Assembly (NCBI GenBank): GCA_017470505.1
Contig: JAFUYO010000010.1
Span: 17,608-81,607 of the forward strand
Reading direction: 5' to 3'
Length of the DNA stretch: 64,000 nucleotides
Source of the DNA: Butyrivibrio sp.
Lineage (GTDB): Bacteria > Bacillota > Clostridia > Lachnospirales > Lachnospiraceae
The notes beneath the pieces are model-generated. The model was not told the DNA's origin. It did no database searches and saw only the letters and a list, made by a program, of their open reading frames with translations. A program made the position numbers and the translations under genes. Below, in pieces: positions 9,701 to 18,275 of this stretch (position 1 is the first letter of the stretch; the number at the start of each line of letters is the position of its first letter).

Positions 9701-11808
9701 GCAACATTCTCCACAATATCGCAGATAAGGCCCATATTCCTGAATCTCCTGAGGACAATGTCCTGGCTCGACTCATCGACCTGGGATGCAAGAAGATAGA
9801 TATTCCCGTCATCACCAAGCCCCAAAATGTCGTTGTTTCTGATCTTGGACTGGAACATTTCGTCGAGCTCTGAAAGGCTCCTGTCCTCGCGCATTATCCT
9901 GAAGAGCCTGTAGCTGGTCAGTTTGTTTGCTGCCATCTCCTTCTGTATCTCAAGCTGCTGCTTGAAGTGATCCCATCTGGTGATTGCTGTTCCCTCTACA
10001 TAGGTCTCCTCGGCCACGGCCTTCTGGTAATCCCAGGCCTTTAGGAGGAAGTTCTCCATGAGACCTGTCAGTATCCTTATCAGGTTCATGTAGTAGGTTC
10101 CCATCTGGTGGTAATTTACGCGGTAAATGAGGATGAGAACCAGGAGTTCTCCCTCTGACCTTATGCCCGACACATAAGTCGGGTGCCCCTCCTTTATATC
10201 CGAATTGAACCAGATGTCCTTCTCTTTTACTATCTCAAGGACCTCCCTGTTATCATCGAGACTGAGGGATTTATTGATCGATTTGCTTATCTGCCCGGAC
10301 GAAACGCTCAGCCTTGCAAAGCGCGCATTTTTGTCATTTATCGTGTAAATAGCGATAGAGTTATTGTCAAGGACATCCTCCATCACAGGGATAGACTCCG
10401 CAAATATCTCCTCCGGCACCGTGGTCGAGAGCTTTTTTACTACATCAAAGATGCGCCCGAAGCCGTCACGGCTCCCGATGAGGTCCTGTTTGTACTGGTT
10501 CTTGTACTCCATCGCCTCCTTGTAGAGCTCGGAGATGAACACATTCTGCGATTTTATTACCTTGTTCTCCTCCCTGACAAAGCCGATGTCCTCAACAGTC
10601 TTCTGTTTTGCGTAGCCGCAGACCGCAGCCGCCACCATCAGGAGGATAAAGGGAATCCAGTTTCCGGGATCATAGAAAAGAAGCTGGGCGTTGGTTCCCT
10701 GCCTGAAATAGGCGTAGTTAAGCGATGCTATCTCGATAAACGCGGTTATAACGCCCACGCTCGTCCCGTAGATCGACGACATGAGGACCACGAACAGTAG
10801 CCTTACATCTATCATCCTGAACTGGACGCTGCCGCCGGAATAACGGTTGTATATTTCAACAAGCAGCGTTCCGAGGACAAGCTCCAAAACCATCATAAAT
10901 CTGCTGTTTAAACGAAGCTTTTGCCTGATCCTCTCGCGAAGGGTCGGCTTTTCACAGAAGCTCTGCCTGTACTCTTCAATGTACTCTCCAAAGTGCTGGC
11001 AGGCATCAACCTTGGCAAACCAGCCGTACTCATTCCTCGCCTTGTCCTCTCCGTAAATCATCCTGCCCTTTATGCCCGACTTGATAAAGCTGATCTTGGC
11101 TCCGGGGTAGTATCTTAGTATCTCCTTGTGGATCTCTCCGTAGGTGGTCCTTGCTCCGCTCCTTAAATAAATCTTGGTAACTCCGTATCCCAGAGAGTTC
11201 TTTTCATCGAGTTCCCAGTTCTCACAGAGCCTCTTTAAAAAGAGCGCAAGGTCAGGGACAGACAGGAAGGAAGCAATCTCTCCCTCTAATGCCTTGACCT
11301 CAACCCTCTCTGACCTGTCCAGTCTTGCAAAGATCTTACTGAAGTAGTCATCTTTGTAAGTCGCGTTTATGAGATGCGGCGTGTATATGACCCTCACATC
11401 GATATTGTAGCTTGATGAGTAGTAATTGCAGAGATTCTCTGCCGAATCAAAGATGATAGACGCACTGTTTGTCGCATCAAGCAGCGCTTCGTCAGATGTA
11501 ACGTAAATAAACTGTCTTATCTGTGACTTCTGAGTCATCGAAAAGACAGTCCTGAGATTTTCTATTTCACCCAGGCCCTTGCTATCCTTGGTGATAAAGT
11601 GTGACATGAAGACAACTCTTTCAAATCCATAGGTCGCAAAGAGCATCCGAAACTCTTCGCTCATGATGGGCTGGTTCACCCATCTGATACTGCCGTCCCT
11701 CTCATTTTCGTGAGATGATCCGCACACAACCACGGTATCACCAGGAAATGCTTCCAATATGGTTTCTTTGGTAAAGTAACCGACATTTCCAACCAGCAAA
11801 ACATCCAT
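9697..11808 (-). CDS. pelD: PelD-like c-di-GMP receptor with an N-terminal SDR-like domain
   Basis: The 703 residues split into an N-terminal SDR/epimerase-like fold (1 to about 280), membrane helices (about 303-400), a GAF domain (about 440-570) and a degenerate GGDEF domain at the end. The c-di-GMP inhibitory-site motif RxxD is present as RNND (about 657-660). The GGDEF signature behind it is replaced by a DDGNI-like stretch, so it should bind but not make c-di-GMP. The SDR part also looks inactive: the usual YxxxK pair reads F120 and E124. PelD from Pseudomonas lacks this extra domain. The gene is second in the operon, 17 bp after the GH3-like gene. Confidence 0.85.
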   Translation of the reverse strand: MDVLLVGNVGYFTKETILEAFPGDTVVVCGSSHENERDGSIRWVNQPIMSEEFRMLFATYGFERVVFMSHFITKDSKGLGEIENLRTVFSMTQKSQIRQFIYVTSDEALLDATNSASIIFDSAENLCNYYSSSYNIDVRVIYTPHLINATYKDDYFSKIFARLDRSERVEVKALEGEIASFLSVPDLALFLKRLCENWELDEKNSLGYGVTKIYLRSGARTTYGEIHKEILRYYPGAKISFIKSGIKGRMIYGEDKARNEYGWFAKVDACQHFGEYIEEYRQSFCEKPTLRERIRQKLRLNSRFMMVLELVLGTLLVEIYNRYSGGSVQFRMIDVRLLFVVLMSSIYGTSVGVITAFIEIASLNYAYFRQGTNAQLLFYDPGNWIPFILLMVAAAVCGYAKQKTVEDIGFVREENKVIKSQNVFISELYKEAMEYKNQYKQDLIGSRDGFGRIFDVVKKLSTTVPEEIFAESIPVMEDVLDNNSIAIYTINDKNARFARLSVSSGQISKSINKSLSLDDNREVLEIVKEKDIWFNSDIKEGHPTYVSGIRSEGELLVLILIYRVNYHQMGTYYMNLIRILTGLMENFLLKAWDYQKAVAEETYVEGTAITRWDHFKQQLEIQKEMAANKLTSYRLFRIMREDRSLSELDEMFQSKIRNNDILGLGDDGNIYLLASQVDESSQDIVLRRFRNMGLICDIVENVA

Positions 11809-11825
11809 TCAAGTACTCCTAAATA

Positions 11826-13118
11826 TCAATTACCCTGAGATATCTGATCGACCTTGTCGGAGTATTTGACCCGAAAGATCCTCTTAAGCGACTCATCTAT
11901 CCTCGCTTCGCTGACTGAACCGCTCTGCACGGCGGCCAACACCCCCTCATAGGCCTCTGAAAAATTCTCGGGGATATAGACCATGTCCGCCCCTGCCTTT
12001 ATCGCTTCCACAGCCGCCTCACCTGATGTGTAATACTCAGTTATAGCGCCATCCGTGAAGGCCGATGTGATTATTATACCATCAAATCCAAGTGTTCCCC
12101 TTAGCTCATCGGTAATTACCTTTTCAGAAACTGAGGATGGTGTGTTGTCACCTGAAAGTGAGGGAACTGATACATTGGATACCATGACAGCCTGCAGATT
12201 TCCGCTGTCGAAAGCAGCCTTAAATGCCTCAAATTCATTTACGACGATGTCATCCCTCTCCTTATCGTTTGTCGCCATGCCTGTGAGTGAATCGCCGTTC
12301 ATCGGAAAGCTGTAAGCACAGGCCAAAACGCCTGATCCCTTTAGTCCCTCTGCAAAAGAGTTCGTGATCTCTTTTACCTTGTCGGGCTCTGTCCCGTAAG
12401 GGCCGCTCTCCGAAAGGTCAACTAAAGGCGCCACAGCAAAGTTAAAGCCGTACTTAAAAAGGGCCGTTCCCTCTGCAGTTCCCGCTTCAAATGCAGATTC
12501 CGCATCGGTTATCTCAGTCTCATCCGTTATCCCTATCACTTCCCTGACCTGGTCTGACTCCATGCTCTGACTTGACATAACTGTAAAGAGCGGGTACTTG
12601 CTCATGGAAACCGTGGTCCCGAGCATCGACGAAATCTGCTCTCCACTCTTGATGTTCTTGGGCGAATAGGTGATGCCGCCGACAGCATAGCTTGTCAGCG
12701 CTTCCTGTGTCCCTGCCCCCGCTTTGACAGCTGTCTCAACTCCTGTCAGCTGCTCGGGAGTGACAATGAAAAGACCTGCAACCTTGTCCTCGACAGACAT
12801 CTCGGAAAGAACTGTACCGACTATCTCATCGAGCATATCCTCCTCGGTGTACTCCTCGACTACGGTCTCCTCCTCAGGGCTCTCTATAACGGCAGCCTCT
12901 TCGGCTTCCTCAGAGATTTCCTCCGAAGCCTGCGCGGCAGCCTTATCGCTCCTGTTCAGGATAACGCCGCTGACCAGATACACCGAAGCCACAGCGATGC
13001 CTGCGATCAGGATCACAAGGACCACCAGCGTTATATAAGCTGCCAGCTCCGCCTTCTTCCTCTTCTGCCTGCGCTCCAATCTCTTCTCATCCAGATCCTG
13101 TTCGTCCAAACGTGCCAT
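11826..13118 (-). CDS. Membrane-anchored GH3-like protein with lost catalytic residues
   Basis: The 430-residue protein has a basic cytoplasmic start, one membrane helix (about 27-50), an acidic linker (65-95) and a domain with the GH3 N-terminal barrel layout (about 100-420). Landmarks are MSVEDKVAGLFIVTPEQL, the barrel end GFDGIIITSAFTDGAI and AIKAGADMVYIPENF. The active site appears lost. The usual nucleophile Asp in the GFDGxxITD motif is Ser (residue 352). The KHFPGHGD loop reads YSFPMNGD (269-276). The DQEGG loop reads SSQSMES. It begins the Pel operon, with 17 bp before pelD. It may be a binding or scaffold protein rather than a hydrolase, which is inference. Confidence 0.75.
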   Translation of the reverse strand: MARLDEQDLDEKRLERRQKRKKAELAAYITLVVLVILIAGIAVASVYLVSGVILNRSDKAAAQASEEISEEAEEAAVIESPEEETVVEEYTEEDMLDEIVGTVLSEMSVEDKVAGLFIVTPEQLTGVETAVKAGAGTQEALTSYAVGGITYSPKNIKSGEQISSMLGTTVSMSKYPLFTVMSSQSMESDQVREVIGITDETEITDAESAFEAGTAEGTALFKYGFNFAVAPLVDLSESGPYGTEPDKVKEITNSFAEGLKGSGVLACAYSFPMNGDSLTGMATNDKERDDIVVNEFEAFKAAFDSGNLQAVMVSNVSVPSLSGDNTPSSVSEKVITDELRGTLGFDGIIITSAFTDGAITEYYTSGEAAVEAIKAGADMVYIPENFSEAYEGVLAAVQSGSVSEARIDESLKRIFRVKYSDKVDQISQGN

Positions 13119-13194
13119 ATATGTAAACCTTTTCCCCGTACAAACTTTTTAGCGCCAAATATTGATATACCTAATAATACCACATATAGTAGTT

Positions 13195-13217
13195 GCAACA
13201 CAATATATTGTGGTTGC
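13195..13217. promoter_or_regulatory. 23-bp near-palindrome upstream of the Pel operon
   Basis: The sequence gcaacacaatatattgtgg plus ttgc is a palindrome with a single mismatched pair, about 77 bp upstream of the GH3-like start codon. On the minus strand a possible promoter follows: TTGTGT inside the palindrome, an 18-bp spacer and TATTAT. A protein bound here would cover the -35. The core resembles an NrdR box but has no partner at 31-32 bp, so another regulator is likely. Confidence 0.45.
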
Positions 13218-13238
13218 TTATTTTTGCGCAAAATATCA

Positions 13239-13274
13239 GGGCAGAAGCTTCATCGATTTAACCTGCTTCTGCCC
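13239..13274. other. Hairpin with 10-bp perfect stem
   Basis: The arms gggcagaagc (13239-13248) and gcttctgccc (13265-13274) are perfectly complementary with a 16-nt loop. The 3' arm touches the stop codon of the decayed gene that follows at higher coordinates. On the minus strand only a weak T-rich tract follows, so it could be that gene's former terminator or a regulatory structure in the leader of the Pel operon. Confidence 0.45.
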
Positions 13275-13640
13275 TCATGCCGAGTACTCATCTAATTCTG
13301 TTGTCGTCTTGTCCAACGGACCTTCCTCCAATTTCCCAGCCTCATCTTTCCATTCACTTTTGCATTCATATGCTGTGGTTGCAAGCTGCTGATATTGTCA
13401 TACCCACCAATCATGTACTTGAAGTGCTGTAATCTTAAATCCCAATCCTTATTCTGATATTATATATATCGTTTTCTTGAAAATCTTCTCTCTAAGATTT
13501 TCTATAGACTACGTTTCCAGATTCTCTTTATACGATTTTATAAGATTATCTCTGGAATGTCTCTTCTGAACCTCTTCCTGAGATCTGTCTCAGGTATTTC
13601 CTGCTAATACATTTTTGAGCAACTGCTCTTCAAAATCACT
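13275..13640 (-). pseudogene. Decayed coding relic, family unknown
   Basis: Reading the minus strand, a protein-like frame ends at the stop at 13275-13277 with YECKSEWKDEAGKLEEGPLD followed by a short tail. Upstream, after an apparent frameshift near 13400, the sequence continues as KDWDLRLQHFKYMIGGYD. Farther up it reads FRSDFEEQLLKNVLAGNT, DRSQEEVQKRHSRDNLIKSY and SIENLREKIFKKTIYIISE, interrupted by several stop codons. This looks like a broken gene rather than random sequence, but AT-rich, purine-rich DNA can mimic such a pattern. I do not recognise the family. Confidence 0.35.
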
Positions 13641-13830
13641 TCTGAAAAGACTTTAAAAAGATTAAACTGCTAAACTTAATTGTATGTTGGACCGTACCAT
13701 CCTTTCCCTGAATATTTTAATTAACTATCCCTTTGGAGTATACCTGCCTTTCTTTCTCCCCGGCTATGTTTGCTCTATTTACCGAGTGGAGAAGTATTTG
13801 TGTATCTTGTATTTCTCTGTTCATGTTTTT

Positions 13831-13859
13831 ATTATATGCATCCGGTTCTGATTTGTCAA
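13831..13859 (-). promoter_or_regulatory. Consensus sigma-A promoter (TTGACA, 17 bp, TATAAT)
   Basis: On the minus strand TTGACA (13854-13859) and TATAAT (13831-13836) are separated by exactly 17 bp, a perfect match to the vegetative consensus. Transcription would start near 13824 and run toward lower coordinates through the decayed gene to the Pel operon, whose first codon is about 700 nt away. No intact gene lies closer. A 35-codon frame starts at 13824 itself but would have no ribosome site. Confidence 0.6.
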
Positions 13860-14080
13860 CACATTTTTTAAAAAACTTTTGATTATTTTGAATACGGTTG
13901 TATTTCGTCACTATATTCTGTTATTAGTGCAAATTGTATATTCATTACATGCAATTCCTATAACTCCGCTCTTCTCCTCCCTCCGCCTCATAAATCCGTA
14001 CTTCCCAGCCAACAAATTCACACACAATTCTCCAAAATCCGTTAATTTGTGTGTCACTTCGTAAATAATTTTCAAGACGA

Positions 14081-14140
14081 AAAAAGAAGCAAATGCCGAT
14101 TGCTCTGAGCAACGTCGAAATGAGGCATTTGCTTCTTTTT
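14081..14140. terminator. Bidirectional-type terminator downstream of glyA
   Basis: Arms of 17 bp (14081-14097 and 14124-14140) are perfect complements, starting with five A and ending with five T, so either strand yields a GC-containing stem with a U tract. It lies about 90 bp after the glyA stop codon. The 26-nt loop contains a smaller hairpin. Confidence 0.8.
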
Positions 14141-14227
14141 GAGTCTATGAAAATCACACCGCAGACGAACTAAGCATTTCAAAGCAGATGCCTTGCACGC
14201 CGTCCTATGGTAAATCTGCGTACCAGA

Positions 14228-15466
14228 TCATGAAAGCGGATACTTGTCGGTGAGGCTCTTTATGATGGCTCTGGCCTCATCGTTCTTCTCGCCCTTGTTC
14301 TTTATGACAATCGAGATTGCCTCCGCAATCCTGTCCATGTCCTCTGTGTTCATTCCCCTTGTGGTTACTGCAGGTGTTCCGAGACGGATTCCGCTCGTCA
14401 CAAAAGGTGACTGTTTCTCGTTTGGAATCGTATTCTTGTTGGCTGTAATGTGCGCATCGTCAAGCCACGCCTCGACCTCCTTTCCTGTGAGGCCAAAGTT
14501 GGTGAGGTCAACGAGCATCAGGTGGTTGTCGGTGCCGCCTGATACGATCTTAATCTCGCGGCTCATAAGACCGTCGCAGAGTGCCTTGGCGTTGTCGATG
14601 ATGTTCTGAGCGTAGGTCTTGAACTCAGGAGAGAGAGCTTCCTTAAAGCAGATTGCCTTTGCTGCTACAACGTGTTCAAGAGGGCCGCCCTGTATTCCGG
14701 GGAATACTGCCTTGTTGAACTTGTACTTATCCTGTGCCTCCTGATTCCAGAGGATGAGTCCGCCTCTTGGTCCGCGGAGAGTCTTGTGCGTAGTTGTTGT
14801 TACGACATCCGCATAAGGGAAGGGACTTGGATGAAGTCCTGCAGCCACAAGTCCCGCAATGTGGGCCATATCGACCATAAGGACTGCTCCGCAGGCATTT
14901 GCTGCCTCCCTGAACTTCTTAAAATCTATTGTCCTGCAGTAAGCTGACGCACCTGCAATGATGAGCTTGGGCTTGTGCTCCACAGCGAGCCTGTACATCT
15001 CATCGTAGTCAAGCACACCGTTGTCATCTACTCCGTAGGGAACAATGTTGTAATATGTTCCTGATATATTGGCCGGGCTTCCGTGTGTTAAGTGTCCGCC
15101 CTGCTCAAGGTTCATTCCCATGATTGTATCGCCGGGCTTGCATATTGCGAACTGCACCGCAAGATTGGCCTGGGCACCTGAATGGGGCTGAACGTTGGCA
15201 TAGTCGCAGTGGAACAGCTCTTTTGCCCTGTCTCTGGCGATATTCTCAACCTTGTCTACAACGTAGCAGCCGCCGTAGTATCTTTTTCCCGGAAGACCCT
15301 CGGCATATTTGTTGGTCAGCGGACTTCCCATGGCCGACATAACAGCCTTGCTGGTCCAGTTTTCTGACGCGATCAGCTCAATGTGATTGTTCTGACGCTC
15401 TACTTCCTCCTCAATGAGCGAAGCAATCTCGGGGTCAACCTTCCTAACTTCTTCCAATGAATACAT
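14228..15466 (-). CDS. glyA: Serine hydroxymethyltransferase
   Basis: The 412-residue protein is full length for GlyA, the cytosolic PLP enzyme that converts serine and tetrahydrofolate to glycine and methylene-tetrahydrofolate. Diagnostic segments are [48 protein letters not shown], the PLP-lysine motif [14 protein letters not shown] and [17 protein letters not shown] strong ribosome site (gaggagg) lies about 10 bp before the ATG. The gene stands alone with its own terminator. No glycine or THF riboswitch could be identified in the 148-bp upstream region. Confidence 0.97.
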   Translation of the reverse strand: MYSLEEVRKVDPEIASLIEEEVERQNNHIELIASENWTSKAVMSAMGSPLTNKYAEGLPGKRYYGGCYVVDKVENIARDRAKELFHCDYANVQPHSGAQANLAVQFAICKPGDTIMGMNLEQGGHLTHGSPANISGTYYNIVPYGVDDNGVLDYDEMYRLAVEHKPKLIIAGASAYCRTIDFKKFREAANACGAVLMVDMAHIAGLVAAGLHPSPFPYADVVTTTTHKTLRGPRGGLILWNQEAQDKYKFNKAVFPGIQGGPLEHVVAAKAICFKEALSPEFKTYAQNIIDNAKALCDGLMSREIKIVSGGTDNHLMLVDLTNFGLTGKEVEAWLDDAHITANKNTIPNEKQSPFVTSGIRLGTPAVTTRGMNTEDMDRIAEAISIVIKNKGEKNDEARAIIKSLTDKYPLS

Positions 15467-15576
15467 CTACCCTGTCCTCCTCAAATTTTGCTGTATAATC
15501 CGCACTTCCAATTTAGTGCGTTAAAGCAACATCCTGCTTATAGTAACATACTCTCTGCAAAATTTCCATACTAAAA

Positions 15577-15606
15577 ATGCGCAGGTCCATTTTTCGGATC
15601 TGCGCA
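15577..15606 (-). terminator. Terminator of the PAP2 gene
   Basis: Arms 15577-15588 and 15595-15606 pair over 12 bp with one mismatch around a 6-nt loop. On the minus strand the stem is followed by a short T tract (atttttag). It begins 9 bp after the stop codon of the PAP2-like gene. Confidence 0.75.
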
Positions 15607-15614
15607 TCTGTCTT

Positions 15615-16325
15615 TTATTCATATCTCAGAGAGAGCTTCGCAACCTGCCTCGAGCAGAAATTCTCAAGAAGAGATGTGTGGTAAAACAAAAGGTAACAAA
15701 TGATTGCCATTATAAACGCTGTTATCACATCGTATACCGAGTGCTGCTTTATAAACATGGTCGAGAGTATGATCGACAATCCGATGAAATCACTAATCAG
15801 CTTGCCGACACGGTTAAATCTCCTGCTGTGGTGAACCGCAATCATGGTCCCGATTGAGTTGTAAACATGTATGCTGGGCCACAGATTAGCCGCAGTGTCG
15901 TGGTTGTATATAACCTGCACAAGTGCAGTAAATACATTGTCCCTTGGCATAACATCCGGTCTCAAATAATGGCAGTTGGGGAACAGCGTCGATATCACAA
16001 GGAACACCGTCATCCCCGTTGCCAGGAATATAAAGTTCTTGTAGTAGTCCTCAAGGTCAAACGAGAACAAAAAGAACAGAAGTATCACAGAGACATACAA
16101 AAACCACATGTAATACGGCAGCACAAAGATCTCTTTGAACGGTATCATGTCGTCGATTGCCGTGTGTATGACTGAGTAATGTGAAAAGGTATGCTTTTCG
16201 ATGCACACAAACCATATCAGGTAAAACGGCGCATATAACAGAACCGGCAATGCAAGATGAAAGAGATCTCTTACAAGGCTCTTGTCCACAGTCCTTCCTA
16301 TCCAGTTTTCATATTTCTTTTTCAT
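15615..16325 (-). CDS. PAP2-superfamily membrane phosphatase
   Basis: I place the start at the ATG at 16325 (MKKKYENWIG), which has a gaggg ribosome site. An in-frame GTG five codons upstream is less likely. The 236 residues form about six membrane helices. The PAP2 motifs are present in divergent form: LRPDVMPRDN, LWPSIHVYNSIG (the PSxH core) and FIKQHSVYDV (H-x3-D). The layout is closest to the inositol-phosphorylceramide-synthase/AUR1-like branch, which acts on lipid head groups. The gene is monocistronic. Substrate unknown. Confidence 0.78.
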   Translation of the reverse strand: MKKKYENWIGRTVDKSLVRDLFHLALPVLLYAPFYLIWFVCIEKHTFSHYSVIHTAIDDMIPFKEIFVLPYYMWFLYVSVILLFFLFSFDLEDYYKNFIFLATGMTVFLVISTLFPNCHYLRPDVMPRDNVFTALVQVIYNHDTAANLWPSIHVYNSIGTMIAVHHSRRFNRVGKLISDFIGLSIILSTMFIKQHSVYDVITAFIMAIICYLLFYHTSLLENFCSRQVAKLSLRYE

Positions 16326-16488
16326 AAAATAATCCCTCACTGGAACCTATTCTAACACCAAAAAAATAGAAGTAAAGTAACATAATCACCATAAAATTTA
16401 CGTTTTAGCGCAAATTATTGACAATTTGTAACTATTAAGCAAAGGCTGCCTTTCGCCGACACGGTACATTATGCACGAATCATCGTTG

Positions 16489-17514
16489 CTAGTTAAAATG
16501 GAAAATCTTCTGCAGTAGCTTATAGCCAGCAAGCGTTATCTTCCTTCCGCCCTTGCCGGGAAGATAGATATAGGTTCCCTCTATGCTGTATCTGATCTTG
16601 ATGTACAGAAGGAAGTTCTTTTCCTTGATATACTCAAGAAGCGCTTTTCTCTTGGCGAGGTTCTCCTCGGTATCATCCGTTATCAAAAGAACCGATGAAA
16701 TCGCGGTGATTATCTCGAGGTAGTTGAACATGTACTTGTGGCGCTCCTTCTGGGAGCGGATCATACCGTAGTTCTCAACGTAGTAGTCCACCATCAGCTT
16801 GTTGACCTTGATCTGCTGGTCTATCCTGGAGAGCATGATCTGCTGGTTGACGGACTGGTCCTGCCTTCCAATGTAGTAGTAATAGAAATTCACGTCAAGA
16901 TAGTACATGTACTTGACGAAGGGAAGCGGATTGAACACGTAAATATTGTCCACATAGAAGGTGTGTTCAGGGAGCCGCAGTCCGCACTGGCGCAGGAGCT
17001 TGGTCCGGTAGATCGCCGAGTGCATGAGGATATAGTGTCCCTTGGGAATCCTCTTCACATCCTTCCAGGTAAAGAGCTCCTCAATGGGGAACATGCTGTT
17101 GTAGCGCATTACCTTGTGACGCTTCTCCCCCACCTTGTTGTAAACAAAGTTGCTGATGAGAAGATCGAGCTGCTTCTCGCCTCCTGCAAGATCCTGAAGT
17201 GTCGAAAGTATCTTCCTGTAGGCGATTTCCTTTACCCAGTCATCAGAGTCGACAACCTTGAAATAAAGGCCCGTTGCGTTCTCAATTCCTGTGTTCACCG
17301 CAGAACCGTGACCACCGTTCTCCTTGTGGATTGCTCTGCAGATCGTCGGGTACTTCGCCTCGTAGGCATCTGCGATCTCGGCCGTCCTGTCCTTGGAGCC
17401 GTCGTCAACGATGAGGATTTCAACCTCTTCTCCGCCCACGAGCAGGGAATCAATGCACTTCTCCATGTAGTCCTGGGAATTGTAACAGGGTACTGCTATC
17501 GATAATAGTTTCAT
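16489..17514 (-). CDS. GT2-family glycosyltransferase
   Basis: The 341-residue protein starts with LSIAVPCYNSQDYMEKCIDS, the GT-A fold opening, followed by ILIVDDGSKDRTAEIADAY and the nucleotide/metal motif FKVVDSDDWV. HKENGGHGSAVNTGIENATG is also typical of the family. No membrane helix is visible, so it is probably a soluble or peripheral enzyme using an NDP-sugar. It starts 5 bp after the DUF1653 gene and both probably share a transcript. The acceptor cannot be predicted. Confidence 0.88.
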   Translation of the reverse strand: MKLLSIAVPCYNSQDYMEKCIDSLLVGGEEVEILIVDDGSKDRTAEIADAYEAKYPTICRAIHKENGGHGSAVNTGIENATGLYFKVVDSDDWVKEIAYRKILSTLQDLAGGEKQLDLLISNFVYNKVGEKRHKVMRYNSMFPIEELFTWKDVKRIPKGHYILMHSAIYRTKLLRQCGLRLPEHTFYVDNIYVFNPLPFVKYMYYLDVNFYYYYIGRQDQSVNQQIMLSRIDQQIKVNKLMVDYYVENYGMIRSQKERHKYMFNYLEIITAISSVLLITDDTEENLAKRKALLEYIKEKNFLLYIKIRYSIEGTYIYLPGKGGRKITLAGYKLLQKIFHFN

Positions 17515-17519
17515 CAGTT

Positions 17520-18197
17520 TTAGCTCCTTAATCTGGTACTCTCAAATTTTTCTATTGCATTCAGGCAGTTCCTTAAGTCGTTATACCTGTCGTACACATC
17601 GCCCTCGCCTACGACAACACCCAGGGACATTGCCATGATGTCGATCATATCATTTGTTATCGTGGGGCGCAGTCTTGAGAGGATCGCATTCTTTTCAGAG
17701 GCGAGGTCCGCATCCATGAATTTAATAACAAGCGGATCCATTCCAAGCTCCTCAGCTTCCTCATCTACCGTCTTACTCATATACGAGGACTTCTTTGGCT
17801 GCACCGGCTCAGGCCTCTTGTATCCGGACTTCTCATCCACTACAGGTTTCGTAATTTCACTCTGAGGTCTTATGATATTCAGATTCAGCCCTGAATCCGA
17901 CCGCTTTTCTTTTATATCGACATCTCTGTGAGCATCCGGAGTTTTCTTATCTTCCGGAAGGCTCTCCGGCAAAACCCTCTCAAATCTCATATTCTGCGCA
18001 GCATCCGGGTACTTTCTTCTGTCGACCTCCGACATGAACATATCAAGAGGCCTTACATATACCCGATAGTCCCCGTAGAGCGCCTGGTAGACGACCAGGT
18101 CCTGTCTCGTCTCAGAATCTGTGGCCAGAGTAACTATCTGGTAGAGATTTCCCTTAAAATGTCTGTAAAGTTCCTGTGGTCTCGGATTATCTCTCAT
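17520..18197 (-). CDS. DUF1653 domain protein with long C-terminal extension
   Basis: The first 60 residues match DUF1653: ELYRHFKGNLYQIVTLATDS, QDLVVYQALYGDYRVYVRPL and MFMSEVDR. Most DUF1653 proteins end soon after. This one has 225 residues, with a charged, probably disordered middle (about 75-140) and a helical C-terminal segment (DPLVIKFMDADLASEKNAIL to the end). The function of the family is not established. It precedes the GT2 gene by 5 bp. Confidence 0.75.
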   Translation of the reverse strand: MRDNPRPQELYRHFKGNLYQIVTLATDSETRQDLVVYQALYGDYRVYVRPLDMFMSEVDRRKYPDAAQNMRFERVLPESLPEDKKTPDAHRDVDIKEKRSDSGLNLNIIRPQSEITKPVVDEKSGYKRPEPVQPKKSSYMSKTVDEEAEELGMDPLVIKFMDADLASEKNAILSRLRPTITNDMIDIMAMSLGVVVGEGDVYDRYNDLRNCLNAIEKFESTRLRS

Positions 18198-18275
18198 AAA
18201 TACCTCTTTCGTTTCAAATGTATCTGCATAGTATATAACATCGCCCCGAATATTACAATTCAGTACCCGGTGTGG

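Larger units (their letters stand above)
13119..14227. other. Long intergenic region upstream of the Pel operon
   Basis: About 1.1 kb without an intact gene separates the Pel operon from glyA. From the Pel side it holds a 23-bp near-palindrome, a hairpin, a decayed minus-strand gene, a consensus promoter pointing toward the Pel operon, and the glyA terminator. It is visibly AT-rich and contains several further short inverted repeats, for example 13479-13502 and around 13588-13605. Between 13860 and 14080 I see nothing I can name. Confidence 0.6.

Noticed and set aside
13717-13824. 35-codon ORF behind the consensus promoter
   Set aside because: Its ATG coincides with the predicted transcription start and has no ribosome site. 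Codon content looks random.
15467-15614. Glycine or tetrahydrofolate riboswitch upstream of glyA
   Set aside because: No conserved core of either riboswitch could be found in the 148 bp. The clear hairpin there is the terminator of the neighbouring gene.
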